DNA from: Microscilla marina ATCC 23134
Lineage (GTDB): Bacteria; Bacteroidota; Bacteroidia; Cytophagales; Microscillaceae
Assembly: GCF_000169175.1 (NCBI RefSeq)
Contig: NZ_AAWS01000018.1
Location: forward strand, 1 to 64,000
Direction: 5' to 3'
DNA: 64,000 nt
Shown here: piece after piece, positions 45,748-54,627 of the stretch
Layout of the letters: the number at the start of each line of letters is the position of its first letter
Position numbering within the stretch: position 1 is the first letter of the stretch
Program-made: the position numbers and the translations under genes
The notes under the pieces: generated by a model
What the model was told of the DNA's origin: nothing
What the model saw: only the letters and a program-made list of their open reading frames with translations
The model's database searches: none

Positions 45748-46899
45748 TTAGTTTTGTTTTTTCTTTTTATAGGCTTCCACTACTTTTTTGGCCGAATCAT
45801 AGCCACTAATGTCTTGCCCGTAAACCTCTTTCTCGAACAAGTCTCCTTCCTCACCAGGATAATCGACTCCATCCTGATCGTCTCCATAGTGGATGTACTC
45901 GTGCAAAATAGTTTCTCCTACGAGAAAAAGGTAAATATCCCGGTCGTTTCCTTTAGCATTTTCCAGCTCTTTTACTGTATCTTCGTCAATATTCAGCACT
46001 TGTGAGCCTATTCCAGGCGAAAATGATCCAATGGCGCCTGCCAAAGGTTTGATGACGAGCGACGGTCCTTTGCCCCACGTAAGCCCTTCTTCAAGGTTGG
46101 CTTTGGTAAGTTGCCCATACTTTTTCATCGCTTTTACAATTGCAGGAACATTTAACACGTCCTTAATGCCATGCTTCAAATAATGAGTAAGTCTGGGGTA
46201 GAGTTTGGCATACTTGGCATCAGAGTATTTAAAACGTTGTACCACCGCATTTTTCATTTGTACAGTAGACGGTGTATTACTATTTGTTTGTCCAGTTTTG
46301 GCAACATCTTGTGTTCCCTGCTTGGCTTTTTCTCCCATTACATCGGCTTCGTGCTCCAATGCTTGGTTGTCATTGATGCCTACTTTGCCATCACTGTTTT
46401 TCATTTGGGTAGTGGCTTGCACCCGTCCTTGCTTTTGCTGTACTACGTGCCAGGCTTCGTGGGGCAAGTGTTTGTCTTGTCCAGGGGCAAGGTGAATGTC
46501 AGAGCCTTGAGCATAGGCATGTGCGTTGAGTTGCACTGGTTTGTCAGAGTTTTTGTGTACTTTCACATCCGACAAATCCACTCCACCCATATTTTCCATA
46601 TTGCTTTGTAGCTGATGGGGCAGCCCATGAGGGTTACTTTTGCGTTGTATGGGTTGTTGTTTTGCCTGAATGGGTGATTGACTCGCCTGTTTGGTGGGTA
46701 TGGGTTGCAATGGTTTTCCGTCAAACCCTTTTGCCTGAATCGGAGGCTGACCCTTTTGTTTGGTTTGTATAGGCTGTAGTGGTTTGCCACCAAAACTTTT
46801 TGCTTGAATAGCAGCTTTCTTTTTGTTTGATTTGCTTTCTTTTCTTTGTGCAACTTCAGGTTGCTGAGCAGCTTCTTCGTTTTTGATTTTCTTTTGCAT
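45748..46899 (-). CDS. eCIS-core (DUF4157) protein with metallopeptidase-like C-terminus
   Basis: 383 residues. Residues 1-95 are a Lys/Gln-rich low-complexity head with repeated PIQAK and GKPLQPI motifs. The eCIS-core domain follows (about 90-190) with HEAWH at 147-151 in LPHEAWHVVQQKQGRVQ and a second acidic/His segment LEHEADVMGEKA. After a linker, residues from about 223 form a distinct C-terminal domain containing HEYIHYGDDQDG, an HExxH zinc-peptidase-like motif, with an acidic GEEGDLFEKEVYG downstream. DUF4157 proteins are known companions and cargo of extracellular contractile injection systems; no such apparatus gene is in this window. Residues 1-222 are nearly identical to the neighbour at 47766. 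Confidence 0.85.
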   Translation of the reverse strand: MQKKIKNEEAAQQPEVAQRKESKSNKKKAAIQAKSFGGKPLQPIQTKQKGQPPIQAKGFDGKPLQPIPTKQASQSPIQAKQQPIQRKSNPHGLPHQLQSNMENMGGVDLSDVKVHKNSDKPVQLNAHAYAQGSDIHLAPGQDKHLPHEAWHVVQQKQGRVQATTQMKNSDGKVGINDNQALEHEADVMGEKAKQGTQDVAKTGQTNSNTPSTVQMKNAVVQRFKYSDAKYAKLYPRLTHYLKHGIKDVLNVPAIVKAMKKYGQLTKANLEEGLTWGKGPSLVIKPLAGAIGSFSPGIGSQVLNIDEDTVKELENAKGNDRDIYLFLVGETILHEYIHYGDDQDGVDYPGEEGDLFEKEVYGQDISGYDSAKKVVEAYKKKKQN

Positions 46900-47059
46900 A
46901 ATGTTGTATTTGTGGGTAATTATGTTAGGTATTTTTTACATAAAAATTCATCTCGTTCCTTTTAAATTTAAAAATCGAGACACGTTCCTTAATCTATTAA
47001 AAACTTACAGGGTTAACCAGTGGGGAAAAATTACTCGCTAAGATTTGTCAGTACTTGGC

Positions 47060-47773
47060 TTAGTTTTTTGCCAACTCCTTTTTAAATCGTTCAATTTCAG
47101 CATCGCGTTTGGCCATATCTTGATAAAAAGTAATGGGAGTAAGGGTGATTTTAGACAAATAAAAAGCGGCAAAATCTTTGACCCGGTATTGGTAGGCATT
47201 GCCTATGGTGGCTTCTTTGCTGCCAGCATATAGCAAGGTACGCTGATTGTTGTCGAGCAAAGCCTCTAAATAGGGCACACTGCTTTTGCCTATCATCGAA
47301 AAACGAATGCCAGTAGGCCCGGCATCGTCTTGTTCATACAAAAAACCCCACGAGTTGGCTACTCCAGTCTGGTTGTTTACCAGCGCATCGGCGTATATTT
47401 TAGCTACCAATGCCCCTCCTACATCAGCTACAAATATAAAATGTTTTTCAAACAGTACTTCACAGGCTAAAAAACGAGCCTTAAGTGGCAGGCTTGGGTC
47501 GCTTACTATGTTTTTGAGCTTTTTTAAGCTATTAGATTCACCCCAAGCCCTATTGACGGCTTGGTCTCGCTCTAGATAGTTAAAAAAGTCGCCATAAGCA
47601 TTGTTCATCAACTTATGAACCATAGGGTTTTGAGGTGATTGAGCCATGGTATGAGTGATTTTGTTTGTTGTAGTTTGGGATTGGCACGCCATAGAAGGCA
47701 GCAAGCAAGTGCTGCCTATCATGAGCATAATAATATATTTGACCCAATAGCTTTGTGCGGAATAATTATTCAT
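47060..47773 (-). CDS. Lipoprotein overlapping eCIS-core gene 2
   Basis: 237 residues from ATG 47773, which overlaps the 3' end of the upstream eCIS-core gene by 8 bases, so the pair is translationally coupled; a longer frame to 47824 is unlikely. The signal has a lipobox ending SMAC, placing the protein in a membrane facing the periplasm or outside. The mature part is helical and resembles HEAT/armadillo-like repeats (LKARFLACEVLFEKHF; YRVKDFAAFYLSKI). The tight coupling to a toxin-like gene suggests an immunity or accessory protein (inference). Confidence 0.8.
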   Translation of the reverse strand: MNNYSAQSYWVKYIIMLMIGSTCLLPSMACQSQTTTNKITHTMAQSPQNPMVHKLMNNAYGDFFNYLERDQAVNRAWGESNSLKKLKNIVSDPSLPLKARFLACEVLFEKHFIFVADVGGALVAKIYADALVNNQTGVANSWGFLYEQDDAGPTGIRFSMIGKSSVPYLEALLDNNQRTLLYAGSKEATIGNAYQYRVKDFAAFYLSKITLTPITFYQDMAKRDAEIERFKKELAKN

Positions 47774-49469
47774 CTTTGATTTTATTTTTTTCCAAATAAC
47801 CAGTTTTGGTGGTATTCGTTCCATCTACAATTTCTACCTTATGCAGCCCTTTTTCCTCCCCTGTTACTTTAAGCCTGGTATTGATAGGCAAGTCCATGGC
47901 TTTATTTTTTTTATCAGCGTCAACATACAGAGGAACATTGGCTTCTTTGGTGAGTTTTACTGCTACCAACGGTAAGTCAATGGTGTTTTTACCATCTCCC
48001 TTATCTTTCAGGTCGCTTGACTTAATGTACCCTTTTTTGGTGTTTTGGGTACCACTGGTTACTTTGCCATACGTGTAAATGATTCCACCAGCTTCAGCAG
48101 CTTTTTCTTGAATAAAAGTGTCATCCTTTTTTAGTTTGCCCAATTCTTTGAGTGTGCCATCATATAAAGGGGTATTATCTGCCTTGGCTGCGTAAGTGCC
48201 GCGGGTTGTACCATCATTCCACGCTTTAACGGCTTTTAGAAAGTTTTTGGAAGGAGTGCCCTTAGATACAGCATCAAAAGTAGTTTTGGTCACTTTTCCA
48301 GCGCCATCTTTTTTCCATCCCCACTTTATCGATCCATAATATGTTCCCTTATCGTTGCCTTCTAAGGCAATGGCCGCCGTTTCAAACTCTGTGCTTGAGT
48401 TATTGCTGGTGCTTACAGTAGGCGTATCTTTTAATATGGCATCTGTCCATACCTTGGTATGTGGGTCTTTGTCTCCATGTTGCCCCCAACTTGCGCTGGT
48501 AGAATAACTTTCAAGTTTATCTTTATTTGTCACGGGTTCGCTACCAGTAGCATAGAGAGGGTTTCTATACTTGGAATGCTGGTCTATTCTATGTCCATCG
48601 GGAGCCATTTTGGTGCTGGCATTGGGGTCAATGGTGGCTTTTTTTCCTGCTTTTATGGCTTTTACAGTTTGGGTGAGCCCTACTTTAGTAGAATCAGCAT
48701 TGGCATTTGGTTTAAAATTGAGCACCATACGAAGTTTTGTGTCTCCTGACTGTAGGGCATAGGTAGTGTCAGTAAATGTACCATAGTGGCTATTTTTGGG
48801 TACACGTTGTATTACCGCGTTTTTCATCTGTACAGTAGATGATGTATTGCCGTTGGTTTGCTCAGTTTTGGTAGTTCCTTGGGTTCCTTGCCGGGCTTTT
48901 TCTCCCATGACATCGGCTTCGCGTTCCAGGGCTGGATTGTCGTTAACGCCTACCTTGCCATTGCTGTTTTTCATTTGGGTAGTGGCTTGCACCCGTCCTT
49001 GCTTTTGCTGTACTACGTGCCAGGCTTCATGGGGCAAGTGTTTGTCTTGTCCAGGGGCAAGGTGAATGTCAGAGCCTTGAGCATAGGCGTGTGCGTTGAG
49101 TTGCACTGGTTTGTCAGAGTTTTTGTGTACTTTCACATCCGACAAATCCACTCCACCCATATTTTCCATATTGCTTTGTAGCTGATGGGGCAGCCCATGA
49201 GGGTTACTTTTGCGTTGTATGGGTTGTTGTTTTACCTGAATGGGTGATTGACTCGCCTGTTTGGTGGGTATGGGTTGCAATGGTTTTCCGTCAAATCCTT
49301 TTGCCTGAATCGGAGGCTGACCCTTTTGTTTGGTTTGTATAGGCTGTAGTGGTTTGCCACCAAAACTTTTTGCTTGAATAGCAGCTTTCTTTTTGTTTGA
49401 TTTGCTTTCTTTTCTTTGTGCAACTTCAGGTTGCTGAGCAGCTTCTTCGTTTTTGATTTTCTTTTGCAT
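47766..49469 (-). CDS. eCIS-core (DUF4157) protein with SH3-like C-terminus
   Basis: 567 residues from ATG 49469 (MQKKIKNEEA), the same start as the sister gene; the frame upstream to 49523 is not conserved there. Residues 1-222 (Lys/Gln-rich repeats and the eCIS-core domain with LPHEAWHVVQQ) almost equal those of the neighbour at 45748. From about 223 the sequence is unrelated to it: a 190-residue domain of unknown type with His/Trp-containing lines (GHRIDQHSKYRNPLYATGS; SASWGQHGDKDPHTKVW), then two SH3-like stretches (DNTPLYDGTLKELGKLKKDD; EANVPLYVDADKKN). It looks like a constant delivery part joined to a variable cargo part. Confidence 0.85.
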   Translation of the reverse strand: MQKKIKNEEAAQQPEVAQRKESKSNKKKAAIQAKSFGGKPLQPIQTKQKGQPPIQAKGFDGKPLQPIPTKQASQSPIQVKQQPIQRKSNPHGLPHQLQSNMENMGGVDLSDVKVHKNSDKPVQLNAHAYAQGSDIHLAPGQDKHLPHEAWHVVQQKQGRVQATTQMKNSNGKVGVNDNPALEREADVMGEKARQGTQGTTKTEQTNGNTSSTVQMKNAVIQRVPKNSHYGTFTDTTYALQSGDTKLRMVLNFKPNANADSTKVGLTQTVKAIKAGKKATIDPNASTKMAPDGHRIDQHSKYRNPLYATGSEPVTNKDKLESYSTSASWGQHGDKDPHTKVWTDAILKDTPTVSTSNNSSTEFETAAIALEGNDKGTYYGSIKWGWKKDGAGKVTKTTFDAVSKGTPSKNFLKAVKAWNDGTTRGTYAAKADNTPLYDGTLKELGKLKKDDTFIQEKAAEAGGIIYTYGKVTSGTQNTKKGYIKSSDLKDKGDGKNTIDLPLVAVKLTKEANVPLYVDADKKNKAMDLPINTRLKVTGEEKGLHKVEIVDGTNTTKTGYLEKNKIKDE

Positions 49470-49748
49470 GATGTTGTATTTGTGGGTAATTATGTTAGGT
49501 TTCTTGTGTAAGAAATGATGCAAAAATTTATCTCAATGCTTTTAAGTAAAATGGAAAAATAAAATAATTCCACTTGTGAAGTTTTTGATTGAACGATGAA
49601 AAACCTATTCCAAAGGGAGTTTATGTAGCCTAAGCCTAAAAGGCGAGATACATTTCTAAACCTTAATCTAATAAAATCTTATAAGGTTAACTAACAGGAA
49701 AAATTAATTATTAATTAGAGGTAAGATATGTTACAACTTGGTTAATTA

Positions 49749-49884
49749 GTGATCTGGAAAAAATAAGATGTGCCAATTCAAGAAAATATATTGTTCTCAG
49801 AGCCGAAGCTATGAAGCTTTTTTTTTGAGAAGAATGAGGGCAATAGATACACTTTAATGGCTCAAATTATTTATGAAAGATCAC
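49749..49884 (+). mobile_element. MITE-like element, copy C (136 bp, internally deleted)
   Basis: Ends GTGATCT/AGATCAC, TTA repeats at 49746-49748 and 49885-49887. It is shorter because the inner ACGATTC/A-run/CGGTGCATAG part is missing. The right TTA is also the left flank of element R copy 3. Confidence 0.85.
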
Positions 49885-49887
49885 TTA

Positions 49888-50090
49888 GGAATGGTGAGCA
49901 ATTAAATTGCTATTCTTGAGGTAGAGGTTTTGTTTTGAGACGAGGCTATTTTTTGCGCCCATAGCAGCGCTACGGGCAAAAACCGATGGCTACAGCTACG
50001 CTGTGCCGAGCTCTGCCAACGGCTAAAAATAACGAAGTATCAAGGCGAAAAATCACCTCTCAGAGTGTAAATTTATTTTTGAACAATTCC
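49888..50090. repeat. Inverted-end element R, copy 3
   Basis: It begins GGAATGGTGAGCAATTAAATT and ends AAATTTATTTTTGAACAATTCC, flanked by TTA at 49885-49887 and TTA at 50091-50093. It shares its left end with copy 2 and its middle (gccgagctctgcc part) with copy 1. Confidence 0.7.
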
Positions 50091-50104
50091 TTAGAGATAG
50101 ATAA

Positions 50105-50476
50105 ATGACTTATTTATACATTTTTATCGGAGGAGGTTTAGGAGCCTTGAGTAGGTTTGCGGTAAGCAACCTGGTCAATAAATTATCGCAGGTTTCTTTT
50201 CCTTATGGCACCCTTACTGCCAACGTACTAGGCTCGTTTTTGATTGGGCTGGTCGTCGCTTGGTTTGAGTCAAAAACCCAGACCTTTACCCATTGGAAAC
50301 CCTTGTTGGTTACAGGTTTTTTGGGCGGCTTTACTACCTTTTCGTCCTTTAGCTACGAAACCATGCAGTTGTTCAAAACCCAAGGCATAGCCCAGGGGTT
50401 GGCAAATGCTGGAGGCAATGTAGTGCTATGCATTGTATGTGTGTACTTGGGGTATAGCCTTGCAAAGGCGGCCTAG
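50105..50476 (+). CDS. crcB: Fluoride ion channel CrcB/Fluc
   Basis: 123 residues, four membrane helices. The family motifs GGGLGALSRF (7-16), TANVLGSFLIG (about 38-48) and TGFLGGFTTFSSFSYE (about 77-92) are all intact. The central helix-break phenylalanines and the Asn that line the fluoride pore are present. It exports fluoride as a dual-topology dimer. No fluoride riboswitch is recognised upstream; element R copy 3 ends 14 bases before the start. Its stop codon directly abuts that of the convergent gene at 50477. Confidence 0.95.
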   Translation: MTYLYIFIGGGLGALSRFAVSNLVNKLSQVSFPYGTLTANVLGSFLIGLVVAWFESKTQTFTHWKPLLVTGFLGGFTTFSSFSYETMQLFKTQGIAQGLANAGGNVVLCIVCVYLGYSLAKAA

Positions 50477-51763
50477 TCAGTGTTTGGGCAAGGCATCGAG
50501 CTGAAGCATAGGGCGATGGTGTGTAGCAGCTCTTTTCAATAGCACATTGGGGGCTTTGTCAGGATTGAAAAAACCACAGTTTTTGAGGTAAAAATAACCT
50601 CCACTTACTCCACCTGTGTAATCTTTCCGGGCGTTTTTGCGTGCGGTGGCATCTACCGTAAATTTGGCCTGAGTCAGTTCGTGCCAATTTCCTGCGGTAT
50701 CACCTATCCACTGATTGCCAAAATATACCTGACGGCTTTGGGCACCAGTATCTTCTATAAAATTTTCTAAAAATGAATAATAGCCCTTGAGGTAGGTATT
50801 GGTTTTGGGGCGTTGAAATGAAGCAATCAAATGCCAATGTTTTTTTACTGGATCAAAGAAATAAGCGGTAAAGATAGTAGTCTGATTGCCAGAAGGTTCG
50901 CCCTTTAGTAAAAACCTGTACTTGATACCTGCCTGCCAGTCGAACACCTTGTAGCTTTGCCCACCCGAACCTTCATTGCCAAATTTGCCCGTGTGCACTC
51001 CTTTACCTTTGTTCAATAGCTTGACCCGGTATTCAGGAGGAATGGTTTGAGGGTTGTCAGTTTTATAAGGGCTCCATACCGAAAATAATACCCTGCGTTC
51101 AGTGGGCGAATTTACCTGAATGCCAAAATACCCTTGTTGAAACCCTATAGCCATAAAATAAGATCCTTGCACGTCCTGTGTACGGGGCACCAGAATTTCG
51201 TTGTAAAACCAGCGAATGTTTTTTTGGGGAGGCAGGGTGTAAGCCAGGTGTACCGAAGGACCCCTGCGGCCGAAGTGAAAATCGTTTTTGACGTGTAACA
51301 CCGACAAAGGTTGAGTAGGGTTGACAAACTGTAACACCAGGTGGCTAATTTGGGCATAGCTCGAAGATGCTTTGCTTAAACCCTTGATAGTGAGTTTTTG
51401 GTAACCTTTTTTTATCAATTCATATTCGCCAACGAACACCTCTTGAAAAGAGGAGCCAGAGAGTTTGATGGTGTGGTAATGCCCCTCAAAAATGGTGGCA
51501 ATGGTAGAGCTGCCATTGTTTACCTTGCTGGTCAGCCAAAGCTTAATCTTCCCCGTTTTTGGGGCATAAAAATAAAAATCAATGGTTTGATCAGGTTTTT
51601 GCCATTGGGTAATTCCTTGACGGCTAATGACTTGATGAGAGTCAAAAACATTGGGCGAAACCCAAGCATTGCCCGCGGCCGGAATGCGCACTTTGGGTTG
51701 GGCAACTGCCTGCAGCGAAAGCAGACAAAATACGCTTATAATGAGTCTTATTTTTGTATACAT
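50477..51763 (-). CDS. Secreted DUF5077/DUF3472-type protein
   Basis: 428 residues from ATG 51763; another ATG at 51778 would add five residues. A signal peptide (to about residue 22, ending AVAQ) is followed by a beta-sandwich about 23-150 (VRIPAAGNAWVSPNV...), a DUF5077-like region, and a DUF3472-like domain (about 165-370) with conserved Trp/Tyr lines (RWFYNEILVPRTQDVQGSYFMAIGF quoted in part). A short C-terminal stretch (SGGYFYLKNCGFFNPDKAP) ends it. Such proteins occur in Bacteroidota and may bind glycans, but no function is established. Exported to the periplasm or surface. Confidence 0.75.
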   Translation of the reverse strand: MYTKIRLIISVFCLLSLQAVAQPKVRIPAAGNAWVSPNVFDSHQVISRQGITQWQKPDQTIDFYFYAPKTGKIKLWLTSKVNNGSSTIATIFEGHYHTIKLSGSSFQEVFVGEYELIKKGYQKLTIKGLSKASSSYAQISHLVLQFVNPTQPLSVLHVKNDFHFGRRGPSVHLAYTLPPQKNIRWFYNEILVPRTQDVQGSYFMAIGFQQGYFGIQVNSPTERRVLFSVWSPYKTDNPQTIPPEYRVKLLNKGKGVHTGKFGNEGSGGQSYKVFDWQAGIKYRFLLKGEPSGNQTTIFTAYFFDPVKKHWHLIASFQRPKTNTYLKGYYSFLENFIEDTGAQSRQVYFGNQWIGDTAGNWHELTQAKFTVDATARKNARKDYTGGVSGGYFYLKNCGFFNPDKAPNVLLKRAATHHRPMLQLDALPKH

Positions 51764-51846
51764 TGTGATCTTGGGCATAATATTTTAATCAAATAGCCTG
51801 TGGCAGATGGCTCACCCGCCTGTTTTTTTTAATGCTCAATCCAAGT

Positions 51847-53076
51847 CTATGCCTTTGGGCGTCCACTGTTTGTTAAAGGCATAATGACTGCATAACGAAT
51901 GGTTTGTCCCAATTCATCGCTTTTTACCTGCTCGTTTTTGTTAGTAAAATCCATTTCGTCTTCATACAACAACGCCACCTTGCAAAAAAGCTGTACCCGT
52001 TCTTCGGCATTGAGCGCAGGGGTAAAAGGATATTGCCAGATAAAGTCAAATAAATTTTGTTTGCTTTCTACAAACTTTTGCTTGACCTGAGCATAATTAA
52101 TGCGCTTTTCCTGAATGGGTTGCGTATTTACCTGACCCGCCTTAAGCGTGCGTGCTTCCAGTATTTCTTTTTGCTTGGTTTTGTGTTGACGCTTGCGTAC
52201 CAGTTTGCTTATCAAGTCGTAGCCATGGTCGGTTTGCAGCCATTCCAGCGAGGGGCGGGCAGGAAAAGTAAGGCGATTTTGGAAAAACAAGTCTTGGTTT
52301 TCGGCAAACAAATCCAACACATTGGTCTTTTTTTCCAGTTCATAATGGTCTTTGAGTCTTTTGATTGCCTGGAGCTTCTTAAATACCTGTACCTGGTTTT
52401 CTACCCGGTTAAGGCAATTGACAATTTCCTGGTGTAGCTCTATCAGGTTTATTTTAGTGTCGCGTAAGTCATATTTTAGCTCAATGCGGTAACGGCGGAG
52501 CAGTTCGTCGTTGGCAAGCATAAAAAACGCATCATTGGCAAGAATACCCTCTACCACTGCTACTAATTGCGATAGGCGCTGACTTTTTTGGTTATGTTGC
52601 TCAATTTTGAGAATCTTATTGGTAAAATTAGTCTCCGTCTTATAATCATGCTGAATTTGTTTACCTAAGTCAATCACATTACGGCGAATGATCTTGCCGA
52701 GCCCCTGTAGGTTTTGTTTGATCTTGTGCAGGTATTCCTCACGTTGACGGGTGTTTTTCTCATTCTGGAAATACTCCATGTTGCTTTTCAGCAAGGTAAT
52801 TCGCTCGTCTATTTTATAATTTTGAACCTCCTCGTTTACCTCCAGAAAGTCCTCTAAAAAGCCCAGGATACGTTCATCCAAAAAGACTGTTTCGCCATCG
52901 CGTACCAAAATATTTTTAGCCACCAGGCTCTGAATCAGCCGTTCATCGCCGTTTACCAGCGTCAAAGCCATCTCCAGGGTGGTTTCGCCCATTCGGTTCA
53001 AAAACAAATTGTGAAGTAAGCCCCGGTGCCGACTCAAGGTAGTCATCAGTTCTTGTACAGATCGAAATGCAGACAT
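51847..53076 (-). CDS. Helical protein with winged-helix-like N-terminus, unknown function
   Basis: 409 residues, no signal or membrane helix. The first 75 residues (SVQELMTTLSRHRGLLHNLF ... LVAKNILVRDGETVFLDERI) look like a winged-helix fold. The rest is strongly helical, with coiled-coil runs (about 85-250) and a final helical domain (about 330-400). The overall plan, winged helix plus long helices, recalls kleisin/MukF-like or Wadjet JetA-like proteins, but no SMC-like partner gene adjoins it, so no claim is made. It may be transcribed with the DUF3472-type gene (83-base gap). Confidence 0.65.
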   Translation of the reverse strand: MSAFRSVQELMTTLSRHRGLLHNLFLNRMGETTLEMALTLVNGDERLIQSLVAKNILVRDGETVFLDERILGFLEDFLEVNEEVQNYKIDERITLLKSNMEYFQNEKNTRQREEYLHKIKQNLQGLGKIIRRNVIDLGKQIQHDYKTETNFTNKILKIEQHNQKSQRLSQLVAVVEGILANDAFFMLANDELLRRYRIELKYDLRDTKINLIELHQEIVNCLNRVENQVQVFKKLQAIKRLKDHYELEKKTNVLDLFAENQDLFFQNRLTFPARPSLEWLQTDHGYDLISKLVRKRQHKTKQKEILEARTLKAGQVNTQPIQEKRINYAQVKQKFVESKQNLFDFIWQYPFTPALNAEERVQLFCKVALLYEDEMDFTNKNEQVKSDELGQTIRYAVIMPLTNSGRPKA

Positions 53077-53180
53077 AAATTGTAGTTTGTAGTAAATAGA
53101 GCAAAGTCAGAAATTGGCAGTCCTGAAAGGGGCAAGGTTTAAGCGATAAACCTCAAGTTTGCCCTTCACTGTGTTGAGCC

Positions 53181-53226
53181 CATCACAGCAAGCTGCTGCC
53201 CCGATAAATTAGAAATAGATTCAGTT
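53181..53226. repeat. Dispersed intergenic repeat S, copy 2 (first block)
   Basis: The catcacagcaagctgctgcc ... aaattagaaata block repeats 7768-7820 nearly exactly. It lies upstream of the helical protein gene. Confidence 0.7.
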
Positions 53227-53486
53227 GATGTTACGCAGTAATTTCCAAGTCTGCTTATTTATATTGTTTGATAGCTTTATTGTTTTATGGTTGCGCGATG
53301 CGTAGCCCAATCATTTAGCAATAAAGCCATATAACCATTAAAATAAGTAGGTCTGCGTAACTTCAGTTAGTAAGTGATGAATTTGTTGGTTGAAATATTT
53401 TTTATATTTATCTTCAGCGGCTGCCAATCAACTTACAAGTATACGACCTTCAGGATTTTAATCGAAAATTAAGAATTAAAAATTGC
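53227..53486. other. Intergenic stretch before MITE copy D
   Basis: It has loosely inverted sequences (gttacgcagtaatt ... gcgtaacttcag; gctttattg ... caataaagc) suggesting another decayed palindromic element of about 140 bp. No gene. Confidence 0.4.
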
Positions 53487-53489
53487 TAA

Positions 53490-53648
53490 GTGATCTGGAA
53501 AAAATAAGATGTGCCAATTTAAGAAAATATATTGTTCTCAGACAATTCAAAAAAAACGGTGCATAGCCAAAGCTATGAGGCTTTTTTTTTGAGAAGAATG
53601 AGGGCAATAGATACACTTTAATGGCTCAAATTATTTATGAAAGATCAC
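53490..53648 (+). mobile_element. MITE-like element, copy D (159 bp)
   Basis: Ends GTGATCT/AGATCAC, TAA repeats at 53487-53489 and 53649-53651. Orientation as C, E and F. Confidence 0.85.
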
Positions 53649-53814
53649 TAATTGTTAAAAACCGTGGGGTGCTGCCTGATTGTGGCAAAAAAAACAAAAA
53701 ATGATCAATGTCATTGTTTGACTGTAACCCCCGTCCTACCTTTACTTATACATTCTCAGACAATGTGCAAACAAGTGAGCAAAAATTGAACATACAAAAC
53801 CTTGGAACAATATT

Positions 53815-54552
53815 ATGGATAAAATAAACACAAAAATCACTGATTTGGTGAGCAATAACCCCGAATCAGCCTCGGTACTACACTTTCTAGGAATTCACTT
53901 CTTTAACTATACCGAAAAAACCCTGGGCGAAGTATGCCAAGAACACGACGTAGATGCAGCTTTGGTTATTCGCCGTTTAAACGAAAGTGCCCTTGTCAAA
54001 GACAAAGCCCAAATCAATCTGGAAGAGTACCCTATAGAGCTTATTGTAGAATACCTCAAGCACAGCCATTATGTGTTTATCAAACAACGTTTGTCTTATA
54101 TTGCCAGTTTGCTCGAAAGCTACCAAGACTCTTCGGGAGTAGTAAAAGACCTTAAGCTGATATTTCCTCATTTTTTCAAAGACTTCATTGAGCATATTTA
54201 CGAGGAAGAAGACACCTTGTTTGCGTACATTCTCACCCTTAATAAAGTAAAAAAACACGCAGGAGGTAAGCCTGTCAGCAAAGAGATTATAGAAAAGCTT
54301 CAGCAAAAATCGCAGGGCAAGACTGTGGCCGATTATGAAAAAGAACACCGAGAAGAGGACAACGAAATGAGCGGCATGCGTGAGCTTACCAATCAATACG
54401 CTCAGGCTTCGTCAGAAGATTTGCACGCTAAAGTAATTTTAGATGCATTGAAATCGTTTGAAGGTGAATTGAAGATTCATGCAAAAATAGAAAACGATAT
54501 TTTGTTTCCTAAAGCTATTCAGTTAGAAACAGAGGTGTTGGCAGTATCATAG
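53815..54552 (+). CDS. Hemerythrin-domain protein of the RIC/ScdA type, cysteines missing
   Basis: 245 residues. The N-terminal 60 residues align with the ScdA_N (DUF542) domain of iron-sulfur cluster repair proteins (LGIHFF ... TLGEVCQEHDVD), but the usual Cys-Cys pair after GI(D/H)F is Phe30-Asn31. A hemerythrin-like four-helix domain follows, with candidate di-iron ligands H85, H119, H127 with E130-E132, H178 with E181, and H222 with E226. Family members (YtfE, ScdA) repair Fe-S centres after nitrosative or oxidative stress. Loss of the cysteines suggests a changed role. It is monocistronic, with a terminator at 54628. Confidence 0.82.
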   Translation: MDKINTKITDLVSNNPESASVLHFLGIHFFNYTEKTLGEVCQEHDVDAALVIRRLNESALVKDKAQINLEEYPIELIVEYLKHSHYVFIKQRLSYIASLLESYQDSSGVVKDLKLIFPHFFKDFIEHIYEEEDTLFAYILTLNKVKKHAGGKPVSKEIIEKLQQKSQGKTVADYEKEHREEDNEMSGMRELTNQYAQASSEDLHAKVILDALKSFEGELKIHAKIENDILFPKAIQLETEVLAVS

Positions 54553-54627
54553 CCAAGACCTAGTGCATTAGGGACTAAGTAGTTTATACACGCATAGCCT
54601 ACTAGTAAAAGACAGTGATTTTTTATA

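Noticed and set aside
49885-50104. Possible fluoride riboswitch in front of crcB
   Set aside because: The expected GGCGATGG and GCCTCC-like core is absent; the space is filled by element R copy 3.
51847-53076. Wadjet or MukBEF defence locus
   Set aside because: Only one protein with a vaguely similar outline is present; no JetB, JetC, JetD or SMC-like gene is adjacent.
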